In this document: positions 7,080 through 14,559 of the stretch, piece by piece | Layout: every line of letters begins with the position of its first letter | Numbering within the stretch: position 1 is the stretch's first letter | Origin: Desulforudis sp. | Lineage (GTDB): Bacteria; Bacillota; Desulfotomaculia; Desulfotomaculales; Desulforudaceae | Reading direction: 5' to 3' | DNA length: 17,183 bases | Assembly: GCA_014859075.1 (NCBI GenBank) | Contig: JACUUW010000017.1 | Coordinates: forward strand, 1-17,183 | Made by a program: the position numbers and the translations under genes | Notes under the pieces: generated by a model | Database searches by the model: none | What the model was told of the DNA's origin: nothing | What the model saw: the letters and a program-made list of their open reading frames with translations, nothing else

Positions 7080-7715
7080 TTGCCAAAAAACCTGAAGAAA
7101 TATTTACTGACCGGGATTGCGGTTCTGCTGCCCGTGGCTGTTACCGCGTGGCTGTTGTGGGTGGTCTTTTTGTTCATTGACGGCATTGTGGGCAGCGTGA
7201 TCGAATTCGTGACCGGCTACCGCATTCCGGGCGTCGGCTTCGCGGTGACCGTGGTGGTCGTCTTCCTGGCCGGAGTCCTGGCCACCAACCTGGTGGGCAG
7301 GAAACTGATCGACCTCTGGGAAGACATGCTGCTGCGCATACCCCTGGCCAACTCCGTCTACAGGGTGGTCAAACAGATCGTCGACACGGTGGGCCGGAAG
7401 GACGAACAGGTGTTCCGGCAGGTCGTGCTGGTGGAATACCCGCGGCGGGAGAGCTGGGTGATCGGTTTCCTGATCGGGGAGGCACAGGTCGCCCTGTTCG
7501 GCCGCGCCGGGGAGGACCTGGTTAAGCTGTTCGTGCCTACCGTACCCAACCCCACCTCGGGCTTTTTGGTTATCGTTCCGAAAAAGGACATCATCCCCAT
7601 GGGCATCTCGGTGGAAGACGGCTTCAAGATGGTGCTCTCCGCCGGAATCGTGGCGCCCAACAACAACGACCACCTGAACGGCAAGCACCGGCAGGTGCGG
7701 AAACCGGGTTCGTAA
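7080..7715 (+). CDS. DUF502 family membrane protein
   Basis: A 211-residue protein of the DUF502 family, whose function is unknown. Two hydrophobic segments are visible, about residues 8-34 (LLTGIAVLLPVAVTAWLLW...) and 52-74 (GVGFAVTVVVVFLAGVLATN), followed by a soluble C-terminal domain with the family blocks RIPLANSVYRVVKQIVDT, VLVEYPR, WVIGFL and FVPTVPNPTSGFL. The C-terminal half most likely faces the cytoplasm. The start is TTG at 7080, with AAGGAG about 8 bases upstream. It is the last gene of the plus-strand series and converges on the rRNA methyltransferase gene 86 bases away. A hairpin lies in that gap. Confidence 0.92.
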   Translation: MPKNLKKYLLTGIAVLLPVAVTAWLLWVVFLFIDGIVGSVIEFVTGYRIPGVGFAVTVVVVFLAGVLATNLVGRKLIDLWEDMLLRIPLANSVYRVVKQIVDTVGRKDEQVFRQVVLVEYPRRESWVIGFLIGEAQVALFGRAGEDLVKLFVPTVPNPTSGFLVIVPKKDIIPMGISVEDGFKMVLSAGIVAPNNNDHLNGKHRQVRKPGS

Positions 7716-7783
7716 CCGGAATCCACCGGACCGGCTACGGCCTTCTTTTCCTGGGCACCAATAGGCAAATGTGCAGGTACTCC

Positions 7784-7798
7784 GCCGGCTTGGCCGGC
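7784..7798. terminator. Weak GC hairpin between two convergent genes
   Basis: A perfect 6-base inverted repeat GCCGGC with a 3-base TTG loop lies between the stops of the DUF502 and methyltransferase genes. A strong U-tract is lacking on both strands, so termination at this spot is only suggested by position. Confidence 0.3.
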
Positions 7799-7801
7799 CG
7801 T

Positions 7802-8956
7802 TTACCGGGGAGGGGTTCCGCCGACACGTGGCGGCCGGGGTCCGGAGAACTGGTGGTAGTGACACTCGATGCGGCCGTTGTAGAGCTTGCGCTTTTTGTC
7901 GGCCCGACGCCCGAACAGACGTTCGAAGCCGCAGTGGGCGGTGAGGACGTAGAACGACCAGGTGTCGAGCCGCCCGAACACCGCGCCCATCTCCCGGTAC
8001 AGTCTCTCCACGTCCCGCTCCGCGCCCAGCCGCTCTCCGTACGGCGGGTTGCAGATGACACAGCCGTACCTGTCTTCCGAGCGCAGGTCTGACAGGGTCC
8101 GCTTTTCGAACTTGATCTGCTCGTCCACGCCGGCCTCGCGGGCGTGGTAGCCGGCCACGCTGAGCACCTCGCCATCGATGTCGCTACCCGTAATGTTCAG
8201 CCAGCGACCGTGGGCGATGAGGTGGCGGGCGGCGACCCGCGCTTCTTTCCAGAGCGCGGCCGGGAGCAAGGGCCACTCCTCGGCGGCGAACTTCCGGCCG
8301 AGGCCGGGGGCGATGTTCATCCCGATGAACGCCGCTTCAATGGGGATGGTACCCGAACCGCACAGGGGGTCCACGAGCGGCCGGTCCGGCCGCCAGTAGC
8401 TCAGCTGTACCAGGGCGGCCGCCAGCGTTTCCTTGAGCGGGGCCGGGCTGCCCAGTTTACGGTAGCCGCGCTTGTGCAGGCCGGCCCCGCTGGTGTCGAT
8501 GGTCAGGGTGGCCTCGTCCTTCAGGAGCGCCACCTCGATGGTGTAGCGGGGCCCGGTTTCCGGAAACCACGCACAGCGGTGGCGCGCTTTCAGCTTTTCA
8601 ACCACGGCCTTCTTCACGATGGCCTGGCAGTCCGGAACGCTGAACAGCTTGGATTTGACCGACTTGCCCTGCACCGGGAACTCAGCGTCGGCCGGGAGCC
8701 ACTCGTCCCACGGCAGGGCCTTGGTCCGCTCGAACAGCTCGTCGAAGGTCAGCGCCTGGAAACCGCCCATCTTCACCAGCACCCGGTCGGCGGTGCGCAG
8801 CCAGAGGTTGGCGCGGCAGACGGCCGCCAGGTCGGCGCCGAAGGTAACCTTCCCGTTTTCCACCGTCAGGTCTTCGTACCCGAGCTCCCGCACTTCCCGG
8901 GCGACCACGGCCTCCAGCCCGAAAGTGGCGGTGGCGATAAGTTCGATTTTATCCAT
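7802..8956 (-). CDS. THUMP-domain class I SAM-dependent rRNA methyltransferase (RlmL/YpsC-like)
   Basis: A 384-residue protein of the RlmL N-terminal-half/YpsC type, predicted to make N2-methylguanosine in 23S rRNA. Order: N-terminal ferredoxin-like part starting ATATFGLEAVVAREV, THUMP RNA-binding domain (about 45-155), then a Rossmann methyltransferase domain. DPLCGSGT (196-202) with the following PIEAAF helix is the SAM-binding motif, GSDID near 257-261 is the acidic ribose-binding loop, and NPPYGERLG (303-311) is the N6/N2-type catalytic motif. The ATG at 8956 has AGGAG about 6 bases upstream; GTG at 8959 and TTG at 8971 are in frame but spaced worse. It is transcribed alone. The exact target base is inferred from the family. 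Confidence 0.92.
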   Translation of the reverse strand: MDKIELIATATFGLEAVVAREVRELGYEDLTVENGKVTFGADLAAVCRANLWLRTADRVLVKMGGFQALTFDELFERTKALPWDEWLPADAEFPVQGKSVKSKLFSVPDCQAIVKKAVVEKLKARHRCAWFPETGPRYTIEVALLKDEATLTIDTSGAGLHKRGYRKLGSPAPLKETLAAALVQLSYWRPDRPLVDPLCGSGTIPIEAAFIGMNIAPGLGRKFAAEEWPLLPAALWKEARVAARHLIAHGRWLNITGSDIDGEVLSVAGYHAREAGVDEQIKFEKRTLSDLRSEDRYGCVICNPPYGERLGAERDVERLYREMGAVFGRLDTWSFYVLTAHCGFERLFGRRADKKRKLYNGRIECHYHQFSGPRPPRVGGTPPR

Positions 8957-9368
8957 CACGGCTCCTGTCAATTCAATCAGGTAATCCTAGTATTGTCCCC
9001 CAAAAGAATTCTAATTGTTGTCCGCGCACGGGGCAAGAAGTTCGTTTCGCCCTCATGTAGTTCTAAAGGCCGAGAAACACAGGAAATGGGTGAGAAGCAT
9101 AGAAGAATACTGGTGAGAAGAACTTCAGGGGGAATCGTGTCTGAGGATGAAAATGGGCTTATCATATAACGAATGATCGTGATGGGGGATGACCCAGTGC
9201 CAGCACCCGAGGCGGATCCTGCCGACGACCAGTACCGCAGTCGTGACAGACTGCGGCTTTGTCTTCCCTGAGCTTAAAAATCCGACATAACCAAAGGAAA
9301 CATTCCGGCGATCTAGAAGTAGGATTTAGAGAATGAGAAATGTGCGAAAAAACTGAGAGGTGAAGCAC
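8957..9368. other. Gene-poor divergent intergenic region
   Basis: This 412-base gap separates the divergent methyltransferase and DUF4870 genes. It is visibly richer in A and T than its flanks and holds no convincing protein: the short frames on either strand show no family resemblance or ribosome binding site. It does contain a terminator-like hairpin at 9235-9265 and an isolated TATAAC at 9165-9170. I found no riboswitch consensus, tRNA or transposon end in it. Confidence 0.6.
9235..9265 (+). terminator. Terminator-like hairpin with no obvious upstream gene
   Basis: A perfect 8-base inverted repeat (CCGCAGTC, 9235-9242, with GACTGCGG, 9249-9256) encloses a 6-base loop and is followed by CTTTGTCTT. 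The T-rich side makes it a plus-strand terminator or attenuator. Nothing convincing is encoded upstream on the plus strand, and the DUF4870 gene starts about 100 bases downstream. Confidence 0.5.
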
Positions 9369-9722
9369 GTGACTGATAACAAGGAAAAAATGGGCCACAG
9401 GTGGGCGATGCTGTGCCACATGGCGGCACTGATCTCATTCATCGGTGTTCCCTTCGGTCACATCATCGGGCCGCTGCTGGTCTGGTTATTCAAGAAAGGC
9501 GACCACGAGTTCGTCGACCGGCAGGGGAAGGAGGCCCTGAATTTCCAGATATCCTGGACCATCTACGGTCTGGTGGCCGCGCTGCTGGTAGTTGCCGGGA
9601 TCGGAATCGCGCTGCTTATCGCGCTGGCCATCGCCAACTTCGTGCTGGTGGTTCTAGCCGCCGTGCGGGCGAGTAGCGGTCAGGAGCACCGTTACCCAAT
9701 AACCATCCGGTTCATCAAGTAG
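9369..9722 (+). CDS. DUF4870 family small membrane protein
   Basis: A 117-residue membrane protein of the DUF4870 (Tic20-like) family, function unknown. The diagnostic order is present: an N-terminal hydrophobic segment (WAMLCHMAALISFIGVPFG), then GPLLVWLFKK, the motif FVDRQGKEALNFQ, and two more hydrophobic segments to about residue 100. Three membrane spans are expected. GTG at 9369 fits GAGAGGTG 7 bases upstream; an in-frame GTG at 9360 would overlap that site. It is preceded by the gene-poor gap and followed by the DUF72 gene after 84 bases. Confidence 0.9.
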   Translation: MTDNKEKMGHRWAMLCHMAALISFIGVPFGHIIGPLLVWLFKKGDHEFVDRQGKEALNFQISWTIYGLVAALLVVAGIGIALLIALAIANFVLVVLAAVRASSGQEHRYPITIRFIK

Positions 9723-9806
9723 CCGCCGCTCCACAGACTCCCAATACCCGCCTGACCCTTGCAACGGCCGCGGCGGGCCATGTTCGCCCCAAGGAGCGAA
9801 TGAAGT

Positions 9807-10583
9807 GTGATCCTCATCGGCACCTCGGGATTCAGCTATAAGGACTGGGTCGGTCCCGTCTACCCACCCGGGACCCGGCCCGCCAACATGCTCGCCCGCT
9901 ACGCCGCCGAGTTTTCTTTCACCGAGTTGAACTTCACCTACTACCGCATGCCCAACCGGCACCAACTGCACCAAATGCAGGCCAAAACCCCGCCCGGTTT
10001 CCTGTTCGCGGTTAAGGCCAACGACCAGATGACACACAAGCGGGAAGCGGCCACGCCCGCCGTGTTCGCCGCTTACCGGGAGGCCCTGCAGCCCCTGGCT
10101 GAGAACAATAGGCTGGCCTGTGTGGTGGCGCAGTTCCCGTACTCCTTCCACAACAACCCGGAGAACGTGGACTACCTTGCTCGTTTTCGCGAACAACTGC
10201 CGGACTTGGAGATCCAGGTCGAGTTTCGGAACGCCGGTTGGCTCGAGCCCGAAACCGGGGTCGTGCTGCGCCGGCTGAACCTGGGTATTGTGTGCGTCGA
10301 CGAACCGCGCCTGCCGGGACTCGTCCCGCCGTTCGCCACCGCCACCACCCCGACCGGGTACATCCGGTTCCACGGGCGCAACGCCGCCAAGTGGTACACA
10401 CACCGACACGCTTACGAACGGTACGACTACCTGTATCCGGAAGCGGAACTGGCCGAGTGGCTGCCGCGCATCCAGAAGCTGAAGCGCAAGACACAGCGGA
10501 TCTTCATCGTCTTCAACAACCATTTCGGCGGTCAGGCCGTGATCAACGCCCGAATGATGCGTGCCCTTCTGGCTGGCCGGTGA
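9807..10583 (+). CDS. DUF72 family protein (YecE-like)
   Basis: A 258-residue TIM-barrel-like protein of the DUF72/YecE family, with no proven reaction. Seen: the N-terminal GTSGFSYKDW, FTELNFTYYRMP, FLFAVKAN near residue 70, the VVAQFPYSF strand, VEFRNAGW and the YIRFHGRN block, all in family order. The length is typical and the frame is intact to the last residues. The GTG at 9807 has AAGGAG about 9 bases upstream. It stands between two membrane or secreted proteins without overlap, so its operon membership is unclear. The stretch after its stop contains a run of seven T but no stable stem that I can see. Confidence 0.93.
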   Translation: MILIGTSGFSYKDWVGPVYPPGTRPANMLARYAAEFSFTELNFTYYRMPNRHQLHQMQAKTPPGFLFAVKANDQMTHKREAATPAVFAAYREALQPLAENNRLACVVAQFPYSFHNNPENVDYLARFREQLPDLEIQVEFRNAGWLEPETGVVLRRLNLGIVCVDEPRLPGLVPPFATATTPTGYIRFHGRNAAKWYTHRHAYERYDYLYPEAELAEWLPRIQKLKRKTQRIFIVFNNHFGGQAVINARMMRALLAGR

Positions 10584-10699
10584 CATTTCTCCCACTTTTT
10601 TTCGTCCAACGAAAACCCTCCATCCCGTGTGCACGTCTTTTTATATAACAGTAAATTCTGGTAATCAGGCCGCATAGCTGGCTGGAAGGGGTGGATTCA

Positions 10700-12688
10700 G
10701 TGTCCAGGTTGCTCGGAGGGATTGTAATTCTGGCGTTGACCGTGGCCCTGGTGATTGGGATGGGGTCGACGGACGCCCGGGCGCCGGCGGAGGCCAAAAG
10801 CCTTCCCGCCGTGGATTCCTGCACCGAACTGACCCGGTTGCTGGAGGAACACCGGCAGCAGTACGGCGGCCCGCTGCCTTTCGTCACCGGGATGACGGCC
10901 AGGGAGGATCAGGCGGACGGGCTGTTGCGGGCCCCGGCCCCGGAGTCAGCCAAGCAGTCGGCGACGGACACCGATTACTCGGCCACCAACGTCCAGGTCC
11001 AGGGCGTCGACGAGGCCGACGTGGTGAAAACGGACGGCAAGTACATTTACCAGGTGAACCGGCAGCGGGTGCTGGTCATCCGGGCCTACCCGGCGGGCGA
11101 GATGGCGGTCCAAAAGGTCATCCAGTTTGCCGACCAGCGTTTCAACCCCCGGGAGATTTTCGTCGACGACGAACACCTGGTGGTGGTGGGCACGTCCCAG
11201 CGGAACTTGCCCGAGATCTACCCCGGCTGTCCCTACCCCTCCGCCCGCACGGTACGGGCCGTCGTGTTCGATATCCGGGACAAAGCCGACATCCGCCAGG
11301 TGCGGGAGGTGGAGCTGGAAGGGGAGTACGTGTCTTCCCGCAAGGTGGACAAAAGCGTTTACCTGGTGGCCAACAAGTACCCGGACTACTACCTGCTCCG
11401 GGAGGCGGGCCTGCCGGCCCACAAGGGCCTGACGCCGTCCTACCGGGACAGCCTTGCCGACGGCGGTTTCAAGCGGATCGCCTGCACCGAGGTCTGCTAT
11501 TTCCCCAATTTTGTCCAACCCAGTTACCTGCTGGTGGCCGGGTTCAACCTGGACGACCCGGACCAAGAAGTGGAAGTGGGCGCCTACCTGGGCGCCGGCG
11601 AAAACATCTACGCCTCCCGGCACAACCTGTACGTCGGCGCCACCGAACGCCAGCATGGCCCAATCGTGCCGTTGCCCGAGCCCCGCGGCCCGGTCGACTT
11701 CCCGGACGCGGACGTGGCCCCGATAGCGCCCCGGGTGCCGGACGAAAGGACGACCATCTACCGGTTCGCCCTGGCCGACGGCCGCATCACCTTCAACGGC
11801 CGGGGAGAGGTCCCCGGCACCGTCCTCAACCAATTCTCCATGGACGAATACAACGGGTACTTCCGCTTGGGCACCACCGTCAACAGCTGGACCGCTCCGC
11901 GTTCCCGCAACAGCCTCTACGTACTCGACGAAAACCTGGACATCGTGGGCAGGATCGAGGACATCGCCCCGGGTGAACGGATCTATTCGGTCCGGTTCAT
12001 GGGCGATCGCGGCTACATGGTCACTTTCGAAACGGTGGACCCGCTGTTCGTGTTCGACCTGACCGACCCGCGCAACCCAACCATCCTGGGTGCCCTCAAA
12101 ATTCCGGGTTACAGCAACTACCTGCACCCCTATGACGAGCACCACCTGATCGGGTTCGGCAAGGACGCCGTCGAGGCCGTCGAAAAGCAGCCGGACGGGA
12201 CGGTCAGACCCCTGGGGTTTGTTTACGAGCAGGGGATGAAGGTGTCCCTGTTTGACGTAACCGATGTGACCAACCCGGTGGAGAAGTTCGTGGTCCGGAT
12301 CGGCGACCGGGGCACCGACTCCGAGCTCCTGCGCAACCATAAAGCCCTGCTTTTCGACTGGGAGAGAAACCTGTTGGCTTTCCCGGTTACGGTGGCGGAC
12401 TTGAAACACCGGAGTTCCGTGACCCAGCCCTGGGAATACGGCGCCTTCGCCTTTCAGGGCGCCTACGTCTACGAGCTGACTCTGGAGAAGGGATTTGAGT
12501 GGAAGGGCGGCATCACCCACTTGACCACGGACGACTACCTGAAAGCGGGCTACCGCGGGCCGGAGAGCGACCGGCACGTCCAGCGGATCCTGTACATCGG
12601 CGAAAACCTTTACACCCTGTCCAACGGGATGGTCAAGGCAAACGACATGACTACCCTGGCCGAGACCGGCGGACTGAACCTGCCTTGA
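10700..12688 (+). CDS. Secreted beta-propeller domain protein (COG4880)
   Basis: An exported protein of about 662 residues. It opens with a typical signal peptide: a short basic start, a hydrophobic core (GGIVILALTVALVIGMG), and a likely cleavage near DARA. No lipobox cysteine follows, so it is probably released or wall-associated. The segment ATNVQVQGVDEADVVKTDGK, followed by YIYQVN, is the hallmark of the COG4880 'secreted proteins containing C-terminal beta-propeller domain'. Repeated blade-like strands follow, such as FDIRDKADIRQVREVELEG and FDLTDPRNPTILGALKIPG. The biochemical role is unknown; surface binding or calcium-linked stability are common guesses. GTG at 10700 is preferred because AAGGGG ends 8 bases upstream; an in-frame GTG at 10691 overlaps that site. 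It appears monocistronic. Confidence 0.9.
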   Translation: MSRLLGGIVILALTVALVIGMGSTDARAPAEAKSLPAVDSCTELTRLLEEHRQQYGGPLPFVTGMTAREDQADGLLRAPAPESAKQSATDTDYSATNVQVQGVDEADVVKTDGKYIYQVNRQRVLVIRAYPAGEMAVQKVIQFADQRFNPREIFVDDEHLVVVGTSQRNLPEIYPGCPYPSARTVRAVVFDIRDKADIRQVREVELEGEYVSSRKVDKSVYLVANKYPDYYLLREAGLPAHKGLTPSYRDSLADGGFKRIACTEVCYFPNFVQPSYLLVAGFNLDDPDQEVEVGAYLGAGENIYASRHNLYVGATERQHGPIVPLPEPRGPVDFPDADVAPIAPRVPDERTTIYRFALADGRITFNGRGEVPGTVLNQFSMDEYNGYFRLGTTVNSWTAPRSRNSLYVLDENLDIVGRIEDIAPGERIYSVRFMGDRGYMVTFETVDPLFVFDLTDPRNPTILGALKIPGYSNYLHPYDEHHLIGFGKDAVEAVEKQPDGTVRPLGFVYEQGMKVSLFDVTDVTNPVEKFVVRIGDRGTDSELLRNHKALLFDWERNLLAFPVTVADLKHRSSVTQPWEYGAFAFQGAYVYELTLEKGFEWKGGITHLTTDDYLKAGYRGPESDRHVQRILYIGENLYTLSNGMVKANDMTTLAETGGLNLP

Positions 12689-12718
12689 ACCCCAAGCGCC
12701 CACCCCAAGCCAGACCGT

Positions 12719-12752
12719 GGCGGAACCGCGCCTTTAATGTGCGGTCGCCGCC
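12719..12752 (+). terminator. Imperfect GC-rich hairpin after the beta-propeller gene
   Basis: GGCGG and ACCGC (12719-12729) pair with GCGGT and CCGCC (12741-12752) around an 11-base loop, with a small internal mismatch. A second small hairpin, GCCC-TTT-GGGC, follows. No run of T comes after either, so this is only a candidate 3'-end structure. Confidence 0.3.
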
Positions 12753-12839
12753 GCTTGCCCTTTGGGCGAGGAGAGGGGACCCGAGGCGATTCCAGGAAAA
12801 AAATCTGTTTCCGAATCGCACCTCCGTAACTTGTCATGC

Positions 12840-12868
12840 TGGTGTCCCGGCTCGTCTTCTGGTACAAT
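12840..12868 (+). promoter_or_regulatory. Extended -10 promoter of the SpoIIM-family gene
   Basis: TACAAT (12863-12868) is preceded by TGG, giving an extended -10, and by a weak TGGTGT (12840-12845) at 17 bases. The predicted leader of about 57 bases contains a hairpin at 12887-12909 ahead of the GGAGGGGG ribosome binding site. Confidence 0.55.
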
Positions 12869-12931
12869 GGAAGTAGTTGGAGAAAGCCACCACGTCCCGT
12901 GAATGGTGGATAACCGGAGGGGGAAACATCC

Positions 12932-13549
12932 GTGATTTTGCCTTACCGCTTGATCGAGTCTAAACTCAGGCATTGGCGCGAAAATACCTATTCACCGCGG
13001 CAACTTGTCTGGTTGGCCGTACTCCTTTTTCTAGGTTCCGTAATGATCGGCGGTGTACTTCATCCTGTGTTGGCGAAACCGGCTTACCTTTTCCTGCTCA
13101 AACCAACCACCAACGCCCTGGATGCCCTGAGTACGGCTTTGGGAGGGTTACCCCTGGCCATTTCCCTGGCTATTTTCCTCAAGAATGCTGCAGCCGTGCT
13201 GATCACGATAGGCTTCGCCCGCCGCACCAGGGGCATGTCCGTCGCCCTTCTGCTGGTTGTCAACGGCTTGATGATCGGATCAATGTTGACCGTATCGATC
13301 CTACATCACCCCCTTGGCGTGGTAGCCGCCGGATTTCTGACACACGGCATTCTGGAGCTCGCGGGCGTAATGCTGGGAGCAAGCCTGGGTCTTGGGCTTC
13401 TCCTTTCAACCGAGGAACAGCTGCTTCACTGGCGGAGACACTCGGTCCGCACGTTTGCCCTGATGGTGCTCCCCATACTCTTCACCGCCGCGGTGCTTGA
13501 AGGCCACCTCACGCCGGTGCTTCTCGCGCGGCTGGCTGGTACGATGTGA
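12932..13549 (+). CDS. SpoIIM/DUF95 family membrane protein
   Basis: A 205-residue integral membrane protein with about five hydrophobic segments. The central motif FLKNAAAVLITIGFARRT, the block LLLVVNGLMIGS and the H-G-x-LELAGVMLGASLGLGL segment belong to the SpoIIM/DUF95 family. In Bacillus SpoIIM joins SpoIID and SpoIIP in forespore engulfment, but DUF95 paralogs also occur in non-sporulating bacteria, and this copy has neither spoIID nor spoIIP nearby. I therefore call the family, not the engulfment function. GTG at 12932 has GGAGGGGG about 8 bases upstream. A clear extended -10 promoter precedes it, and it seems to be a single-gene unit. Confidence 0.85.
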   Translation: MILPYRLIESKLRHWRENTYSPRQLVWLAVLLFLGSVMIGGVLHPVLAKPAYLFLLKPTTNALDALSTALGGLPLAISLAIFLKNAAAVLITIGFARRTRGMSVALLLVVNGLMIGSMLTVSILHHPLGVVAAGFLTHGILELAGVMLGASLGLGLLLSTEEQLLHWRRHSVRTFALMVLPILFTAAVLEGHLTPVLLARLAGTM

Positions 13550-13641
13550 CGGACTGCTCTCTGTCACACTGCCGCCCCGCGGGCGCAGGAGACTGCCGGG
13601 AAAACGTCGAACTCGGCAGGGAACGGGGAGGGGAGAGCGGA

Positions 13642-14097
13642 ATGCTTTTCCGAAAAGCACGAATCACCGACGTGGAACCAATCCACGGCCTCATCAATCA
13701 GTACGCCAACAAGGGACTCATGCTCGCCAGACCGCGGGCCATGCTTTATGAAAGCATCCGGGAGTTCACCGTCGCCGAAGAGGATGGACGAGTAGTCGGC
13801 GTGGGGGGACTGCACATTATCTGGGAGGACCTGGCCGAGATCCGGGCGCTGGCGGTGGACAAAACGATGGTCGGGCAGAACATCGGCAGCGAGCTGGTGC
13901 AGGTACTGCTGGACGAGGCCCGCGAGCTGCACATCCCCCGGGTGTTCACCCTGACCTTCCAGCCCGGCTTCTTTGAAAAGTGTGGCTTCCGCCACGTCCC
14001 CAAGGAGGAAATGCCGCAGAAGGTCTGGAAGGAATGTTTCAACTGCCCCCATTTCCCGAACTGCAAAGAGGAGTCCTTGCTTATCGATTTGGCTTAG
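13642..14097 (+). CDS. GNAT N-acetyltransferase resembling ArgA (N-acetylglutamate synthase-like)
   Basis: A 151-residue GNAT acetyltransferase. It starts LFRKARITDVEPIHGLIN and contains NKGLMLARP, HIIWEDLAEIRALAVD, the acetyl-CoA loop VGQNIGSELV (77-86), and QPGFFEKCGF. The cysteine-rich tail ECFNCPHFPNC (C132, C135, C141) is common in the short clostridial ArgA-like proteins that lack the kinase-like domain of classical ArgA. In those organisms the enzyme may acetylate glutamate for arginine synthesis. No arginine gene is nearby, so the substrate is inferred. The acetyl-CoA loop reads GQNIGS rather than the usual RGRGIG, a mild deviation. ATG at 13642 follows GGGGAGGGGAG. The region after its stop is decayed sequence. 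Confidence 0.82.
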   Translation: MLFRKARITDVEPIHGLINQYANKGLMLARPRAMLYESIREFTVAEEDGRVVGVGGLHIIWEDLAEIRALAVDKTMVGQNIGSELVQVLLDEARELHIPRVFTLTFQPGFFEKCGFRHVPKEEMPQKVWKECFNCPHFPNCKEESLLIDLA

Positions 14098-14142
14098 TGT
14101 TCGCAACCGCGGCCCGGCGTCTGCTGTTGTTCTTGTCACCTG

Positions 14143-14350
14143 TTATAGAATCTTGCTCAAAAACGCTCTGGTGCGCTCCTCCCTGGGTGAAAAGAAGATG
14201 TCGGCCGGGGTTCCTTCCTCGACGATCAACCCCTTATCAAGAAACAGCATGCGGTCGCCCACTTCACGGGCGAACCCCATCTCGTGGGTGACCACCGCCA
14301 TGGTCATGCCTTCGCGGGCGAGCTGTTTCATCACCGCTGCCAAAATCTAA
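14143..14350 (-). pseudogene. 3' remnant of a GlnQ-type amino-acid ABC transporter ATPase
   Basis: On the minus strand about 66 codons encode the C-terminal quarter of a polar amino-acid transporter ATPase: VMKQLAREGMTMAVVTHEMG with the H-loop histidine, DRMLFLDKGLIVEEG, and the end ERTRAFLSKIL. The family is about 240 residues; Walker A, the signature motif and Walker B are absent because similarity stops near 14350. There is no start region or ribosome binding site. It is a truncated, non-functional remnant. Confidence 0.85.
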
Positions 14351-14381
14351 GGGTACACAGGAAGAAATGGAGCACTGAGCA

Positions 14382-14516
14382 ATGCCACCCACTAAATTGC
14401 AGCAAATCGCCGCCGATACCGCCTTGCTGTTCGTCGCCTTCTTGTGGGGCATCACCTTCGGTTCGGTTTCAATTCCGCTGGAGAGCTGTCAAAACCTTGC
14501 CCCGCCGCATAAGTAA
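14382..14516 (+). pseudogene. 5' remnant of a DMT/EamA-family permease
   Basis: The 44-codon frame begins MPPTKLQQIAADTALLFVAFLWGITF, read here as two overlapping pieces, which is the start and first membrane span of an EamA/DMT transporter (usual length about 300 residues, ten spans). After about residue 28 the resemblance ends and the frame runs into unrelated codons before TAA at 14514-14516. A complete permease is not present, so this is a decayed 5' fragment. It lies 31 bases from the GlnQ remnant on the opposite strand. Confidence 0.7.
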
Positions 14517-14525
14517 TGTTAGAAT
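14497..14525 (+). promoter_or_regulatory. Promoter of the 118-residue protein gene
   Basis: TTGCCC (14497-14502) and TAGAAT (14520-14525) are separated by exactly 17 bases. The -35 half lies inside the decayed permease frame. A leader of about 28 bases follows, carrying AAGGAGGT at 14546-14553. Confidence 0.6.
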
Positions 14526-14559
14526 TTGACACAATAACGATGGGGAAGGAGGTGGAGGG

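Noticed and set aside
8977..9165. Minus-strand frame of 62 codons in the divergent gap
   Set aside because: No ribosome binding site, no family resemblance and atypical composition for a coding stretch of this genome.
9654..10634. Minus-strand open frame of 326 codons
   Set aside because: It is antisense to the intact DUF72 gene and part of the DUF4870 gene and resembles no protein family.
10946..12703. Minus-strand open frame of 585 codons
   Set aside because: It lies antisense to the secreted beta-propeller gene, lacks a ribosome binding site and has no recognisable motif.
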